NCBI GenBank assembly: GCA_028285545.1
Contig: JANQPA010000008.1
Location: 62,001-126,000 of the forward strand
Length of the DNA: 64,000 bases
Reading direction: 5' to 3'
Source of the DNA: Saprospiraceae bacterium
GTDB lineage: Bacteria > Bacteroidota > Bacteroidia > Chitinophagales > Saprospiraceae
Shown here: positions 19,093 through 27,673 of the stretch, piece by piece
Layout of the letters: every line of letters starts with the position of its first letter
Numbering within the stretch: position 1 is the stretch's first letter
Program-made: the position numbers and the translations under genes
The notes under the pieces: generated by a model
Told to the model about the DNA's origin: nothing
The model's input: the letters and a program-made list of their open reading frames with translations, nothing else
Database searches by the model: none

Positions 19093-20856
19093 ATGCGAAA
19101 GACTGTTGTATTTGCAATAATGCTGATTATCTCTTTGTCCTTAAATGCTCAAACCTATCAAGCTTTTCTTCAGGAAGATCATACCATTTCTGTAGAAAAA
19201 ACCATTGAAAATGGCCCACTCTTGATTTTCCGTGGAAATACTTTTAGTCAGATGACTGGTTTTCCCAAAAGTGCAACTGCCAATAAAACTTTCAAGAATT
19301 TTCGCAACGTCACCCTGGCGGATATCGATGGCGATCAAATTCAGGATATTGTATGGGGGGCTGACAACCAACTTTTTGCACATTCTTTTGAAAAGATGTT
19401 ATGGAATAAAACACTGAGTGGAACAGCCATCTATCCCCCCACTGTAGCCAACATTGATAATGAGGGTGGCCTGGAAATTGTACAATCAACAGGTGGTTCC
19501 CAAACCAATAGTCGGATCTATCTGCTGAATGATAAGGGTGAAGATCTTCCTGGCTGGCCCCTCAACTTTAATGGGCACTGGATTTTGACTGCTCCCACCC
19601 TTTCAGATCTCAATAATGATCAGCAGTTAGAAATCATTTTTAATGAAAGAGATATTCCCAACGGCAGGATGCATGTGGTGACTGCTGATGGACAGCCTTT
19701 TTCTTCTGATTGGCCAGTTACCATTCCCGGAACTCCTGCGGTGACCCCATCCGTTGGGGATGTAGATCAGGATGATGAAAAAGAAATTTATATAAGCTCT
19801 ACCACCACACGATATCTCTACAAACTCAATGGAGAAATTGAGGAAGGATGGCCACAACTAACTGACCCCAAACAAAAATACAGCTTCCAGTCACCGCTAA
19901 TGGTCGATTTTGATCAAGATGGCACACTGGAAATTGTGGGTGCTACCCACGGAGATTCTTCACAATATTATATTTTGCGAGGCGATGGAAGTTATTATCC
20001 TGGCTGGCCAAAATCCGTACCAGGTAACGTTTGGACCTTTAATACTCCCACGGTAGTTTCTATTGATGATGAACTTAAAATTTTTATGAGCCGCCCCATT
20101 GGCGAATTAGCCAGTGATATGCTTTATTCCTGGGATGCTGATGGGAACCTTCAGTCTGGTTTTCCGCTTTTTAAACCTGGAGGTTTAGAAGGATTAATTA
20201 GCATTGTAGATGTTGATGGTGATGACGATTTTGAATTGTTATTTGGTTCAAATCTATTAACGGGTGATGGCAATAGTTTTATTCATGCTTATGAGCTAGA
20301 TGGCAGTACAGTGGTGTCCGGATTTCCTCTTCTGGTCAAAGGCTGGACCTTCATGAATGGTATTAATGCAGGAGATGTTAATGGAGATGGTATGATGGAT
20401 TTGGTGGCCCTGACCTATACTCAAAATTTTCAACCTAGTCCTGCGGATTCTGTTCTTTTGAATGTTTTTGAACTTAAAGTACCCTACAGTCCGGACCGTG
20501 TTCTATGGAGTACGTACAAAGGGAGTAATACCCGGGATGGCTTGCTGAAACAAAATGAAATCACTCCTTTAAAAGAACTAAAAACACAAGCAAATTTTGA
20601 ACTTTCCATCTACCCTAATCCTTCAAAATCAGTTTTGAATCTCCAAGTCAATATCAAAAAAAGGGCAAATCTTCAGCTGCAATTAATCAATTCTCAAGGA
20701 CAAGTTCTGAAAACGCTTTACGACGATCGGCTTGAGAGTGGCGATTATAATTGGTCACATTATGTAGATCATTTACCTCCAGGAATGTATAGTTTACTAG
20801 CACGTTTTGATCATCAAATTATTAAAAGTATAAAATTTGTTAAGATGAATGACTAA
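19093..20856 (+). CDS. Secreted FG-GAP/VCBS-repeat protein with type IX secretion sorting domain
   Basis: 587 residues. Signal peptide (about 1-19, ends SLNAQ). The body consists of repeats of FG-GAP/VCBS type with calcium-binding-like DxDxDG loops (for example DIDGDQIQD, DVDQDDEKE, DFDQDGTLE, DVNGDGMMD), predicting an integrin-like beta-propeller. The C-terminal 80 residues form a type A T9SS sorting domain: YPNPSKSVLNLQ, then LINSQGQVLKTL, then LPPGMYSLLARFDHQIIKSIKFVK. Substrates with this tail are exported through the Sec and T9SS systems and attached to, or released from, the cell surface. Role unknown, perhaps adhesion or ligand binding. Confidence 0.88.
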   Translation: MRKTVVFAIMLIISLSLNAQTYQAFLQEDHTISVEKTIENGPLLIFRGNTFSQMTGFPKSATANKTFKNFRNVTLADIDGDQIQDIVWGADNQLFAHSFEKMLWNKTLSGTAIYPPTVANIDNEGGLEIVQSTGGSQTNSRIYLLNDKGEDLPGWPLNFNGHWILTAPTLSDLNNDQQLEIIFNERDIPNGRMHVVTADGQPFSSDWPVTIPGTPAVTPSVGDVDQDDEKEIYISSTTTRYLYKLNGEIEEGWPQLTDPKQKYSFQSPLMVDFDQDGTLEIVGATHGDSSQYYILRGDGSYYPGWPKSVPGNVWTFNTPTVVSIDDELKIFMSRPIGELASDMLYSWDADGNLQSGFPLFKPGGLEGLISIVDVDGDDDFELLFGSNLLTGDGNSFIHAYELDGSTVVSGFPLLVKGWTFMNGINAGDVNGDGMMDLVALTYTQNFQPSPADSVLLNVFELKVPYSPDRVLWSTYKGSNTRDGLLKQNEITPLKELKTQANFELSIYPNPSKSVLNLQVNIKKRANLQLQLINSQGQVLKTLYDDRLESGDYNWSHYVDHLPPGMYSLLARFDHQIIKSIKFVKMND

Positions 20857-20930
20857 GGCTGAATAGTAAAATCTTTATATATTGTTAATCAAGCAAGTAG
20901 GAAGCGATGACCCAACACTAGCATGGGAGT

Positions 20931-21060
20931 GGGGTTGCGTAAAAAGTCAATTTTTTCCAAAAATTGACTTTAAAAAAATATATTTTTTGCTTTTTTATAA
21001 GCAGATACATATTAAAGTAAAAACTAAAATTTTTAAAAATTTTAGTTTTTACACAACCCC
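20931..21060. repeat. 130-bp nested palindromic element (MITE-like or structured RNA)
   Basis: Outer arms GGGGTTGCGTAAAAA (20931-20945) and TTTTTACACAACCCC (21046-21060) pair with one mismatch. Inside lie a 13-bp hairpin (20943-20971, loop TCC) and a perfect 36-base palindrome (21017-21052) whose half reads GTAAAAACTAAAATTTTT. Alternative folds share the arms. There is no coding potential and no transposase. It lies between the T9SS protein stop and the aminotransferase start. The outer arms match those of the element at 16911-16971. Confidence 0.65.
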
Positions 21061-21108
21061 GAGACAGCCCCTTTCTAATTACCTTTTCCTTTTATAAGTC
21101 TGTCCAAA

Positions 21109-22401
21109 ATGAATAATAATCTCAATCCCAATATCAGAGGTTTAAAAAAATCTGCTACCCTTGCTATAAATGAAAGATCAAAAGCATTGGCAGCTCAAGG
21201 AAAACAGATTTATAAACTAGGCTTTGGACAATCTCCTTTCCCTGTGCCAATGCCAGTAGTGGAAGGCTTAAAAGAATTTGCTCATACCAAGGATTATCTC
21301 GATGTAAGAGGCCTTCTTCCTCTACGAAAAGCGATTTCTGCTTATTACCAAAGGAAACACCAAATATCCTGTAGGGCTGAAAATATCCAAATTGGTCCCG
21401 GCTCAAAAGAACTCTTGTTTATCCTCCAGTTGGTATTTGATGGAGATTTACTCATCCCCAATCCTTCATGGGTTTCTTATTCACCTCAGGCATTGATGGT
21501 GGGAAAAAAGGTGGTCTGGCTAAGCACCAAGAGTGCAAACAATTGGATGTTGACTGCTGAAGAATTAGAAGCCATTTGTCAAAAAGATCCAAAAAGGCCT
21601 CGCATTTTAATCCTTAATTATCCTTCTAATCCGACAGGTGCCAGCTATTCCAGAAAACAACTCCAAGAGATGGCTACCGTTGCACAAAAATACAAGGTAA
21701 TCCTCCTTTCCGATGAGATTTATGGAGAATTGAATCATACTGATCAGCACCTCTCTATTGCCCACTACTATCCGGAAGGAACCATCATCAGTAGTGGCTT
21801 ATCCAAATGGTGTGGAGCAGGAGGCTGGCGACTTGGTTTCTTCATTTTCCCTGATCAATTGAGTTGGATCATTGATGCTATGTCCATTGTGGCTAGTGAG
21901 ACTTTTACTTCTACTTCTGCCCCCATCCAGTATGCAGCTATAGCAGCCTTTGAAGAAAATCCTGAAATTGATCAATATTTGTTGGATGCTCAACGCATTC
22001 TTCGTTTTATTGGAGAGACCATTCACTCCAAGTTGAATTCTCATCAAATTAACTCCCCCAAACCCCAAGGTGGCTTTTATTTGTTTCCAGATTTTTCAGC
22101 CTATCAAAGTAAATTAGCTGACCAAGGAATCACCAACAGCACTCAATTGTGTGAACAATTATTGGAAAATACCGGTGTAGCACTTTTACCCAGTTATGAT
22201 TTTGGCCGCCCTTCTGATGAACTGACTGCCCGGCTTTCCTACGTCGATTTTGACGGGGCAAAAGCCTTAAAATTAGCACAAACAACTTATCAAAATAAGG
22301 ATCTGGACCAGACCTTTTTGGATATTTGTTGTTGTGAAATGTTGGAGGCGATAAATAAAATATTAGTATGGCTTAATGATAGAATTCAAAAAATCTGCTG
22401 A
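21109..22401 (+). CDS. PLP-dependent class I/II aminotransferase
   Basis: 430 residues, fold type I. Seen: the substrate/PLP loop LGFGQSPFPVPMP near residue 35, NYPSNPTG in the middle, the Asp of LLSDEIYGELNH that pairs with the PLP pyridine nitrogen, and the Schiff-base lysine Lys233 in GLSKWCGAGGWRLG. A phosphate-binding Arg lies nearby. Closest in style to aspartate or aromatic aminotransferases (AspC/kynurenine type). The amino donor is not deducible. A C-terminal extension with a CCCE segment is unusual but short. It is preceded by the palindromic element and stands alone. Confidence 0.88.
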   Translation: MNNNLNPNIRGLKKSATLAINERSKALAAQGKQIYKLGFGQSPFPVPMPVVEGLKEFAHTKDYLDVRGLLPLRKAISAYYQRKHQISCRAENIQIGPGSKELLFILQLVFDGDLLIPNPSWVSYSPQALMVGKKVVWLSTKSANNWMLTAEELEAICQKDPKRPRILILNYPSNPTGASYSRKQLQEMATVAQKYKVILLSDEIYGELNHTDQHLSIAHYYPEGTIISSGLSKWCGAGGWRLGFFIFPDQLSWIIDAMSIVASETFTSTSAPIQYAAIAAFEENPEIDQYLLDAQRILRFIGETIHSKLNSHQINSPKPQGGFYLFPDFSAYQSKLADQGITNSTQLCEQLLENTGVALLPSYDFGRPSDELTARLSYVDFDGAKALKLAQTTYQNKDLDQTFLDICCCEMLEAINKILVWLNDRIQKIC

Positions 22402-22539
22402 ATCCGCGGAATCCCTGGCGACCGAAGGTGGCTGAGTGCCTCTAAAAAAGCTACAATAAAAAGCAAAACCTTCAATTCAACCTCACTTCCCAACCATAGA
22501 TCCAACAATACCCTTTTATCATAGCATCTTTTCCATAAA

Positions 22540-23052
22540 ATGCTTATTTTAATCATTCAAACCAGTACCCAACAGATGATTCAAGACATCACAGAAATAC
22601 TGAGCCAATATCCTCACCTCGTCCTCTGGGCCGCCACACCCTTGGTTTTGGTACTTAGTTTGATTTATCGAAAAAATTCCTTTGATCTAAAATTTAATTA
22701 CACCAATTACCTGATCAATTATTTTTTCCTGGGGATGGTCATCATATTATCTTTAATGGTAATGGGGCTAGCTTACTTGGTATTATTAAGTTCGGGGGCA
22801 TTACTGGTTCCTTCTCTAGTCGTATTCCATATACTTTCTACACTTGGAGGTATCACGGGTATTGTCTATTTTTTCACTATTGCCGGAACTCCCAACACCC
22901 TGGAAGTCTTGAAACAAAAATCCGAAGACCAATATTTCCAAAAAGTAGCCGGCATCCGCTCAGGCCTAATCTTGTTTGTGCTCATTTTTCTCAGTGGCCA
23001 ACTCATGTTCATGATTAATATGATCATCGGAATTATAGGAAGCTATAGTTGA
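22540..23052 (+). CDS. Four-helix integral membrane protein, unknown
   Basis: 170 residues from ATG 22540; an alternative ATG at codon 13 (22576) would give a less hydrophobic start. Four hydrophobic segments are seen at about 30-47, 60-88, 92-118 and 142-167, with short polar loops and a KQKSEDQYFQK cytosolic-type loop before the last helix. No family recognised. It ends just before a hexanucleotide repeat tract. Gene reality is supported by its length, its hydrophobic periodicity and a normal start and stop. Function unknown. Confidence 0.6.
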   Translation: MLILIIQTSTQQMIQDITEILSQYPHLVLWAATPLVLVLSLIYRKNSFDLKFNYTNYLINYFFLGMVIILSLMVMGLAYLVLLSSGALLVPSLVVFHILSTLGGITGIVYFFTIAGTPNTLEVLKQKSEDQYFQKVAGIRSGLILFVLIFLSGQLMFMINMIIGIIGSYS

Positions 23053-23084
23053 TTAACTTCCCATCACTTCTTCTCTCCCTATTT

Positions 23085-23144
23085 CTATTGCTCTTGACAT
23101 TGGCATTGCTATTGATATTGACATTGACATTGACATTGAAACTG
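23085..23144. repeat. Hexanucleotide microsatellite (ACATTG type)
   Basis: Ten consecutive 6-base units, most ending TTG: CTATTG, CTCTTG, ACATTG, GCATTG, CTATTG, ATATTG, then ACATTG three times and AAACTG. Located between the membrane protein stop (23052) and the TTG-start gene at 23212. A possible slipped-strand site, as copy number is visibly degenerate at the edges. Confidence 0.7.
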
Positions 23145-23211
23145 TTACTTTTCTCATTTTCTGCCTTATACTCTTGACTTCCTTTTCATAAAAAACTAAA
23201 CCCAATACATT

Positions 23212-24015
23212 TTGAAGCGATCCATTGTTCATCTCTGTTTTGGCCTGTCTATGCTGGCCCATTTATTTGCAAATTATCATTATCAATTAAAGCAAAAAGA
23301 ACAGCAGAAAAAGGCTGATTTTTATCACGAGCTAGCCAAAACAAGTACTGACTACCTTGATTATTCTAGAAGATCCCATGCACTAAACTATATAGGAACA
23401 TTTCTTTATTATTATTTCGATTTTTCAAATGTTGATTCTTTAGATAGCCGACAGTTAATAGCTTATCTCTTGACAGAATTTTGTGAAGCCAAACCATCTG
23501 ATCCTTTTCCTTTTATATTGAATGAAAGGCAAAAAGAATTAATCAATCGAATCCCCGTCAATGTTGAAAGTATGGAACAAAGCTTACTCTCTTACACCGG
23601 AATTCCAAAAGAAGATAGCATACTTAGTGAGGTTAACAGAACAAAAGTGATTCATAGACTTTCTACAGTCTTTGCCCACTCTGGTGTTATTCTTTGGGGC
23701 ATGAAAGCCATAGCTAGTCAAAAAGACCCTATCGAGGTTTATGAAGGAGATACTTTAGAAATGCAGGTCGATTTGATCTATGATTCTTATCGAGAGGGCA
23801 CCTTATATAAAATGCTTCCATCTCCAAACATCACGCCTCTTTTCCATGATGAAGGAGTGCTCAGATTACCTATACCCAAGCTAAAAAATGAAGGACCAAA
23901 ATTTATAAAAAAGAGTTTTGATATTCCTGTCCTGGACATCATTACTGGTGATACAAGTATGTGGAAAAAGGTATTAAATCTTGAGTTGAAAGTACTGCCT
24001 AGAGTCAAAGATTAA
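23212..24015 (+). CDS. Uncharacterised membrane-anchored protein with TTG start
   Basis: 267 residues reading from a TTG at 23212 (MKRSIVHLCFGLS); the next in-frame ATG is codon 14. The TTG is preferred because a broken gene 43 bases downstream starts MKRSMIYILLGLS, which aligns with it without gaps. An N-terminal signal anchor (about 5-22) is followed by a charged helix (LKQKEQQKKADFYHEL), a helical middle and a beta-rich C-terminal part (YEGDTLEMQVDLIY, VLNLELKVLPR). There is some resemblance in layout to periplasmic GldM-like proteins, but no convincing motif. Function unknown. Possibly one of a tandem pair of paralogues. Confidence 0.6.
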   Translation: MKRSIVHLCFGLSMLAHLFANYHYQLKQKEQQKKADFYHELAKTSTDYLDYSRRSHALNYIGTFLYYYFDFSNVDSLDSRQLIAYLLTEFCEAKPSDPFPFILNERQKELINRIPVNVESMEQSLLSYTGIPKEDSILSEVNRTKVIHRLSTVFAHSGVILWGMKAIASQKDPIEVYEGDTLEMQVDLIYDSYREGTLYKMLPSPNITPLFHDEGVLRLPIPKLKNEGPKFIKKSFDIPVLDIITGDTSMWKKVLNLELKVLPRVKD

Positions 24016-24058
24016 AACTCGATTTCCAAATAGAATTTTGAATAAAAATTAGGAAGAG

Positions 24059-24223
24059 ATGAAAAGGTCTATGATTTATATCCTTCTAGGTTTATCTCTG
24101 GGGACTAATTGGTTATATAATAGATCATTTTTTGACACTGGCTATCGCGCACAGACTGTTACAGACTTTCACTGTTTGAGTCGATGCAAATTAAACCAAA
24201 CCCTAATTATTATAAACAATTAA
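24059..24223 (+). pseudogene. Truncated paralogue of the upstream TTG-start gene
   Basis: An ATG frame of 54 codons begins MKRSMIYILLGLSLGTNW, matching the N-terminus of the preceding gene (MKRS, six differing residues, then GLS in the same places). About 23 codons in, it runs into the left arm of the inverted-repeat element at 24128-24320, after which no similarity to the paralogue remains. It looks like a second copy broken by, or decayed around, the element. The similarity is short, so a chance signal-sequence match is possible. Confidence 0.45.
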
Positions 24224-24320
24224 TGCTCGCATGAATCGCCATTGGCTTAATATAGCATAGATTAAGAAGAGCCTTGAGCTGTGAAAGTCAGTCAAAGTCT
24301 GTGCAATCTGTGTCAAAAAA
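24128..24320. mobile_element. MITE-like element with long imperfect terminal inverted repeats
   Basis: The left end starts TTTTTTGACAC and, about 22 bases in, has GCACAGACT and then ACTTTCAC. The right end read in reverse starts TTTTTTGACAC, then TTGCACAGACTTTGACTG and ACTTTCAC. The arms are about 45 bases with a few gaps around a roughly 100-base AT-rich centre. There is no transposase frame, so if mobile it would be non-autonomous. It lies inside the broken paralogue. Target-site duplication not identified. Confidence 0.55.
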
Positions 24321-24480
24321 GTATTTAGAACAGGCCTCCTAAGCAACCTTAACCATCAAATGCAATGATCCAATCATTTAAAAAAATCTTAAATCCTAAA
24401 TTATTGGCAAAGAAATGGTAAGTTAGCTAAAAGCTGCAATTCACCCGGCAGCCCAACTCTCATACTTAAAAGAATATCCG

Positions 24481-25326
24481 ATGCACGCAGCTTATTTGCC
24501 TTCAGCCAGCTTGGAAGATTTTGTGGATTCCTTTTTTGTTATTAAAAAAGACAATGAAACCAATGAATTCATCAATGAATTGATTGTCCCGGATGGCACA
24601 CACGGCATCCTTTTTATAGAAGAAGGACAAATATTGCGGTCCTCCATAAAAGGTAGTCAAAAAAAAGACTGCCTGAAGCAAACCTATATTTTTGGCCAAA
24701 AAACCAATGCCGTTAATTATCATTTTAGGCCGGGCCCTGTTTTTGCCTACGGAGCTAAATTAAAACCTACTGCCCTTAAAACCTGCTTTGGAATCAGTGC
24801 AACTGAGCTCACCAATCACTTTATAGAAGCCGACCTCCTTATTCCGGGAAAAAACATGCACTGGTGCAATCAAATTTATAATGGAAAAACCCTAGTCGAG
24901 AAAATAAAAACATTAGATCTCTTTCTTCAGCATGCTGCCCAATCGCCCAACCACCAAAAAGCCCTTGCCGATGCCATCATCAAATTTATCCACTCAAAAC
25001 GAGGGCAACTAAAAGTACAGGACATTGCCAGTCATTTTAATTTAAATTATAAATACCTGGAACGGCTGTTTAAGCAACAAATTGGGATGACCCCCAAATT
25101 ATACTGTAAGATCATCCGGTTTAATGCCTCATTGCTCTATTATCGGGAAGTAGGTTGCGATAAACTAACGGACCTGGCATACACTTCCGGTTATTTTGAT
25201 CAAATGCATTTCATCAAAGAGGTCAAACAATTTACTGGTGTTGTACCTTCTCATTTTTTCAAAAGAGCCTCTCAACCCATTGCCCAGCAACAAACAGAAT
25301 GGATTAGTAAGCGCTTGACTGCTTAG
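24481..25326 (+). CDS. AraC-family transcriptional regulator
   Basis: 281 residues. The N-terminal sensor-like domain (about 1-150) is of the type found in Bacteroidota AraC regulators (YLPSASLEDFVDSFFVIK, ELIVPDGTHGILFIEEG, RPGPVFAYGAKLKPTALK). The C-terminal AraC helix-turn-helix pair (about 175-275) has VQDIASHFNLNYKYLERLFKQ and the second signature LTDLAYTSGYFDQMHFIKEVKQFTGVVPSHF. It should bind DNA as a ligand-responsive activator. The downstream LolA-like gene, 84 bases away on the same strand, is a plausible target or partner. Ligand unknown. Confidence 0.9.
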   Translation: MHAAYLPSASLEDFVDSFFVIKKDNETNEFINELIVPDGTHGILFIEEGQILRSSIKGSQKKDCLKQTYIFGQKTNAVNYHFRPGPVFAYGAKLKPTALKTCFGISATELTNHFIEADLLIPGKNMHWCNQIYNGKTLVEKIKTLDLFLQHAAQSPNHQKALADAIIKFIHSKRGQLKVQDIASHFNLNYKYLERLFKQQIGMTPKLYCKIIRFNASLLYYREVGCDKLTDLAYTSGYFDQMHFIKEVKQFTGVVPSHFFKRASQPIAQQQTEWISKRLTA

Positions 25327-25410
25327 AAGTCTAATTTTTACTAGCTAAGGTTTTCCTATTCTAGTATTATTGACTGAAATTAATTTTAGTAGACTTTCTT
25401 ACACTAATAA

Positions 25411-26151
25411 ATGATGATAAAGCATTCAATAATTGTGGTCCTGCTTACCATTTTTATCCTGCCCGCTTGGGGACAAAAGAAAGTGGATTGCAAGCAATTA
25501 GAGCAAAAAACTTCTATAACCCAGATTATTAAGGCCCACACAAAAGCTATGGGAGGAAAAAAAGCCTGGAAAAACCTAAAAAGTTATCAACTTCATCAAA
25601 CCAGGGCTAATGGAAACAGTGTCATCAGTTCTGCCCAAAAGCCAGATAAAATGAGGTACGATTTCACTAATCAAAATGGAGTATTTGTAAAAGCCTATGA
25701 CGGAAAAAAAGGGTGGCTTACTCGAAATGGAGTCTACTCCCCTATGCGCCCGGGAGAAGAAATTGAAATGGCAGAAGAGCCAGAGTTTTATGAAGAACTT
25801 ATTTTTGCCAAAGAAAACAAACACCATTTGGAATTATTAGGTATGGAATTATTAGATGATAAATGTGTCTATAAAATTCAAATGATAAAGAGTGAAAAGG
25901 ATACTCGGAGCTATTGGTTGGATGCAGATACCTATTTAATAAGTATGACCGGTGAATATTCTGAAGACCCTGCTCATGAAGGGATTTATTATAAAACTAC
26001 CTTTTCGGATTTTAGATCAGTTGACGGTTTGATGTTTCCATTTAAGATGAAGCTCATCCCCAATGATCAAACCCCAATTGAAATTCCTTACGACAGCATT
26101 AAAATAAACGTGGTTTTTGAACCGGGATTTTTCAAATACTCAAAAAATTAA
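25411..26151 (+). CDS. Periplasmic LolA-like outer-membrane lipoprotein-sorting-type protein
   Basis: 246 residues. Signal peptide about 1-21 (ends AWGQ); translation may start at the second Met. The body is a single beta-rich domain with the LolA/LppX pattern: IIKAHTKAMGGKKAWKNLKSYQLHQ at the start, PDKMRYDFTNQNG, a YDGKKGWL turn, WLDADTYLISMTGEYSE, and SDFRSVDGLMFPFKMKL near the end. Proteins of this type bind lipid or lipoprotein in the periplasm. The exact cargo is unknown. It follows the AraC gene in the same direction. Confidence 0.75.
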   Translation: MMIKHSIIVVLLTIFILPAWGQKKVDCKQLEQKTSITQIIKAHTKAMGGKKAWKNLKSYQLHQTRANGNSVISSAQKPDKMRYDFTNQNGVFVKAYDGKKGWLTRNGVYSPMRPGEEIEMAEEPEFYEELIFAKENKHHLELLGMELLDDKCVYKIQMIKSEKDTRSYWLDADTYLISMTGEYSEDPAHEGIYYKTTFSDFRSVDGLMFPFKMKLIPNDQTPIEIPYDSIKINVVFEPGFFKYSKN

Positions 26152-26240
26152 CTCTTCATCCCTAAGAAGTTTTAGTGTTCTTTCTTCTATTTACTGGACT
26201 TTAGGTTTATCTTGACAGGCGTTCCAATTCACCTGCAAAA

Positions 26241-26816
26241 ATGGAAAAAGCCAAGTACAGTGCCTTCGATTTATTCGGTTATGCCCTTCCGGGTATTTAT
26301 CTTTTATTGTCCTGTTTTATTCTATTTGATCAGAGGGTTCAACAACTCTCAGATATCTTGGAGATTGTTGGTCAATTTAAATTAAATCATGCCATTTTGC
26401 TTTTGGTATTAGGCTATATCGCTGGTTTCACATTTTACCGTTTAGGGGCTACTTTAAGAAGATGGATTGGAAAGAGAATATGGAAAGATACCAAACAGTT
26501 TCAGTTGGAAATCTCTGAAACCGAAAAATTAGTTCTGGTAAGGGAAAATTGCCCCGAAAACTTCAAGTACATCCAAACCTGGTTTTTGATTTCGGGTATG
26601 TCTGCCAACTTGGCCTTAGGGTCCCTGGTACTTGTCGTTACAGGAATCACAAAAATTATTCAGTTTGGAGGAAGTCAGGTTCTTCAATGGAGTGGATTGG
26701 TGGCCATTGCTCTTTTTATGATCTATTACCAGATAGAAAAATCATATGTTTATGCTAAATGGGCCAGGAGGGAATTAAATCAATCAGTTGTGACGTTTAA
26801 GTTGGCAGAGAAGTAA
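26241..26816 (+). CDS. Integral membrane protein, unknown
   Basis: 191 residues. Hydrophobic helices at about 12-28 (GYALPGIYLLLSCFILF), 48-68 (HAILLLVLGYIAGFTFYRLG), 112-135 and 145-162, with a basic loop (RRWIGKRIWK) between the second and third. No family recognised. Its stop codon overlaps the left base of a strong two-way terminator. It is separated from the previous gene by 89 bases and may have its own promoter. Confidence 0.6.
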   Translation: MEKAKYSAFDLFGYALPGIYLLLSCFILFDQRVQQLSDILEIVGQFKLNHAILLLVLGYIAGFTFYRLGATLRRWIGKRIWKDTKQFQLEISETEKLVLVRENCPENFKYIQTWFLISGMSANLALGSLVLVVTGITKIIQFGGSQVLQWSGLVAIALFMIYYQIEKSYVYAKWARRELNQSVVTFKLAEK

Positions 26817-26864
26817 AAAAAAGAAGTAAGCTCGTCTGTTCGGACGAGCTTACTTCTTTTTTTT
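26815..26864. terminator. Strong bidirectional terminator overlapping a stop codon
   Basis: A perfect 22-bp stem with a 6-base TGTTCG loop, built from a GAAGTAAGCTCGTC core with an A-tract on the left and a T-tract on the right. Read from either strand it gives a GC-containing stem followed by U residues. The left arm overlaps the TAA of the membrane protein gene (26814-26816), and the peroxiredoxin stop lies 18 bases beyond. Confidence 0.92.
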
Positions 26865-26882
26865 ACTTCTCCAATACTAATT

Positions 26883-27518
26883 TTATTTATTCGGCTGTGG
26901 TGTCAACCTCAAATAAGGTTTAACTTCCTCAAAACCTTTAGGAAATTTATCCTTTGCAGTATCATTATCAATGGAAGGAGAAATAACTACATCTTCTCCA
27001 TCTTTCCAATCAGCAGGAGTAGCTACACTATGATAAGCAGTCAACTGCAGGCTGTCAATTACACGGATCAATTCCAGAAAATTACGTCCGGTAGATGGAG
27101 GATAAGTTAAGGTAAGTTTTACTTTTTTATCCGGGCCTATGATAAATACGGTACGTACCGTTGTTTTTTCAGTAGCATTTGGATGAATCATATCATAAAG
27201 AGTAGCAACATTGCGATCCGCATCTGCTATGATGGGAAAGTTCATGGTTACATTTTGAGTTTCCTCGATATCTTTAATCCATTCGTGATGAGAATCTAAA
27301 GGATCGACACTAACGGCCAAGGCTTTAACATTGCGTTTTTCAAATTCTCCTTTCAAAGCAGCAGTTCTTCCCAATTCTGTAGTACAAACAGGGGTAAAGT
27401 CAGCAGGATGGCTAAACAACATTCCCCAGCCGTCTCCAAGCCATTCATGAAAATTAATGGTTCCCATAGTGGTTTCGGCAGTAAAATCAGGGGCAATATC
27501 TCCAAGTCTTAATGACAT
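26883..27518 (-). CDS. 1-Cys peroxiredoxin (Prx6/AhpC-TSA family)
   Basis: 211 residues, cytosolic. The thioredoxin-fold domain has the peroxidatic motif PADFTPVCTTELG (Cys45), with the C-terminal Prx6-type extension (about 160-211). No resolving Cys equivalent to a 2-Cys enzyme is seen, fitting the 1-Cys subgroup. It reduces hydrogen peroxide, alkyl hydroperoxides or peroxynitrite. Arg in the GRNFLELIRVIDS segment completes the usual active-site set. Monocistronic, bounded by the terminator at 26815-26864. Confidence 0.93.
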   Translation of the reverse strand: MSLRLGDIAPDFTAETTMGTINFHEWLGDGWGMLFSHPADFTPVCTTELGRTAALKGEFEKRNVKALAVSVDPLDSHHEWIKDIEETQNVTMNFPIIADADRNVATLYDMIHPNATEKTTVRTVFIIGPDKKVKLTLTYPPSTGRNFLELIRVIDSLQLTAYHSVATPADWKDGEDVVISPSIDNDTAKDKFPKGFEEVKPYLRLTPQPNK

Positions 27519-27673
27519 AATTGAATAATTTTTGGGTTTAAAAAAAGGATATTTATTACATAAAGCTTAAGTTAGAAAATAGTTTTATTCGAATCTAACT
27601 TAGCCGAAAATTAGTGGTACAATAAAGCGTCCGTTCTTTGACATCTCCCCTTCTTTGCGGCTCTTATTTTTCA

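Noticed and set aside
22402-22539. Regulatory element between the aminotransferase and membrane protein genes
   Set aside because: No inverted repeat, promoter box or frame worth reporting.
24128-24320. tRNA or small RNA gene in the inverted-repeat region
   Set aside because: No cloverleaf or conserved tRNA bases; the arms are long and imperfect as in a MITE.
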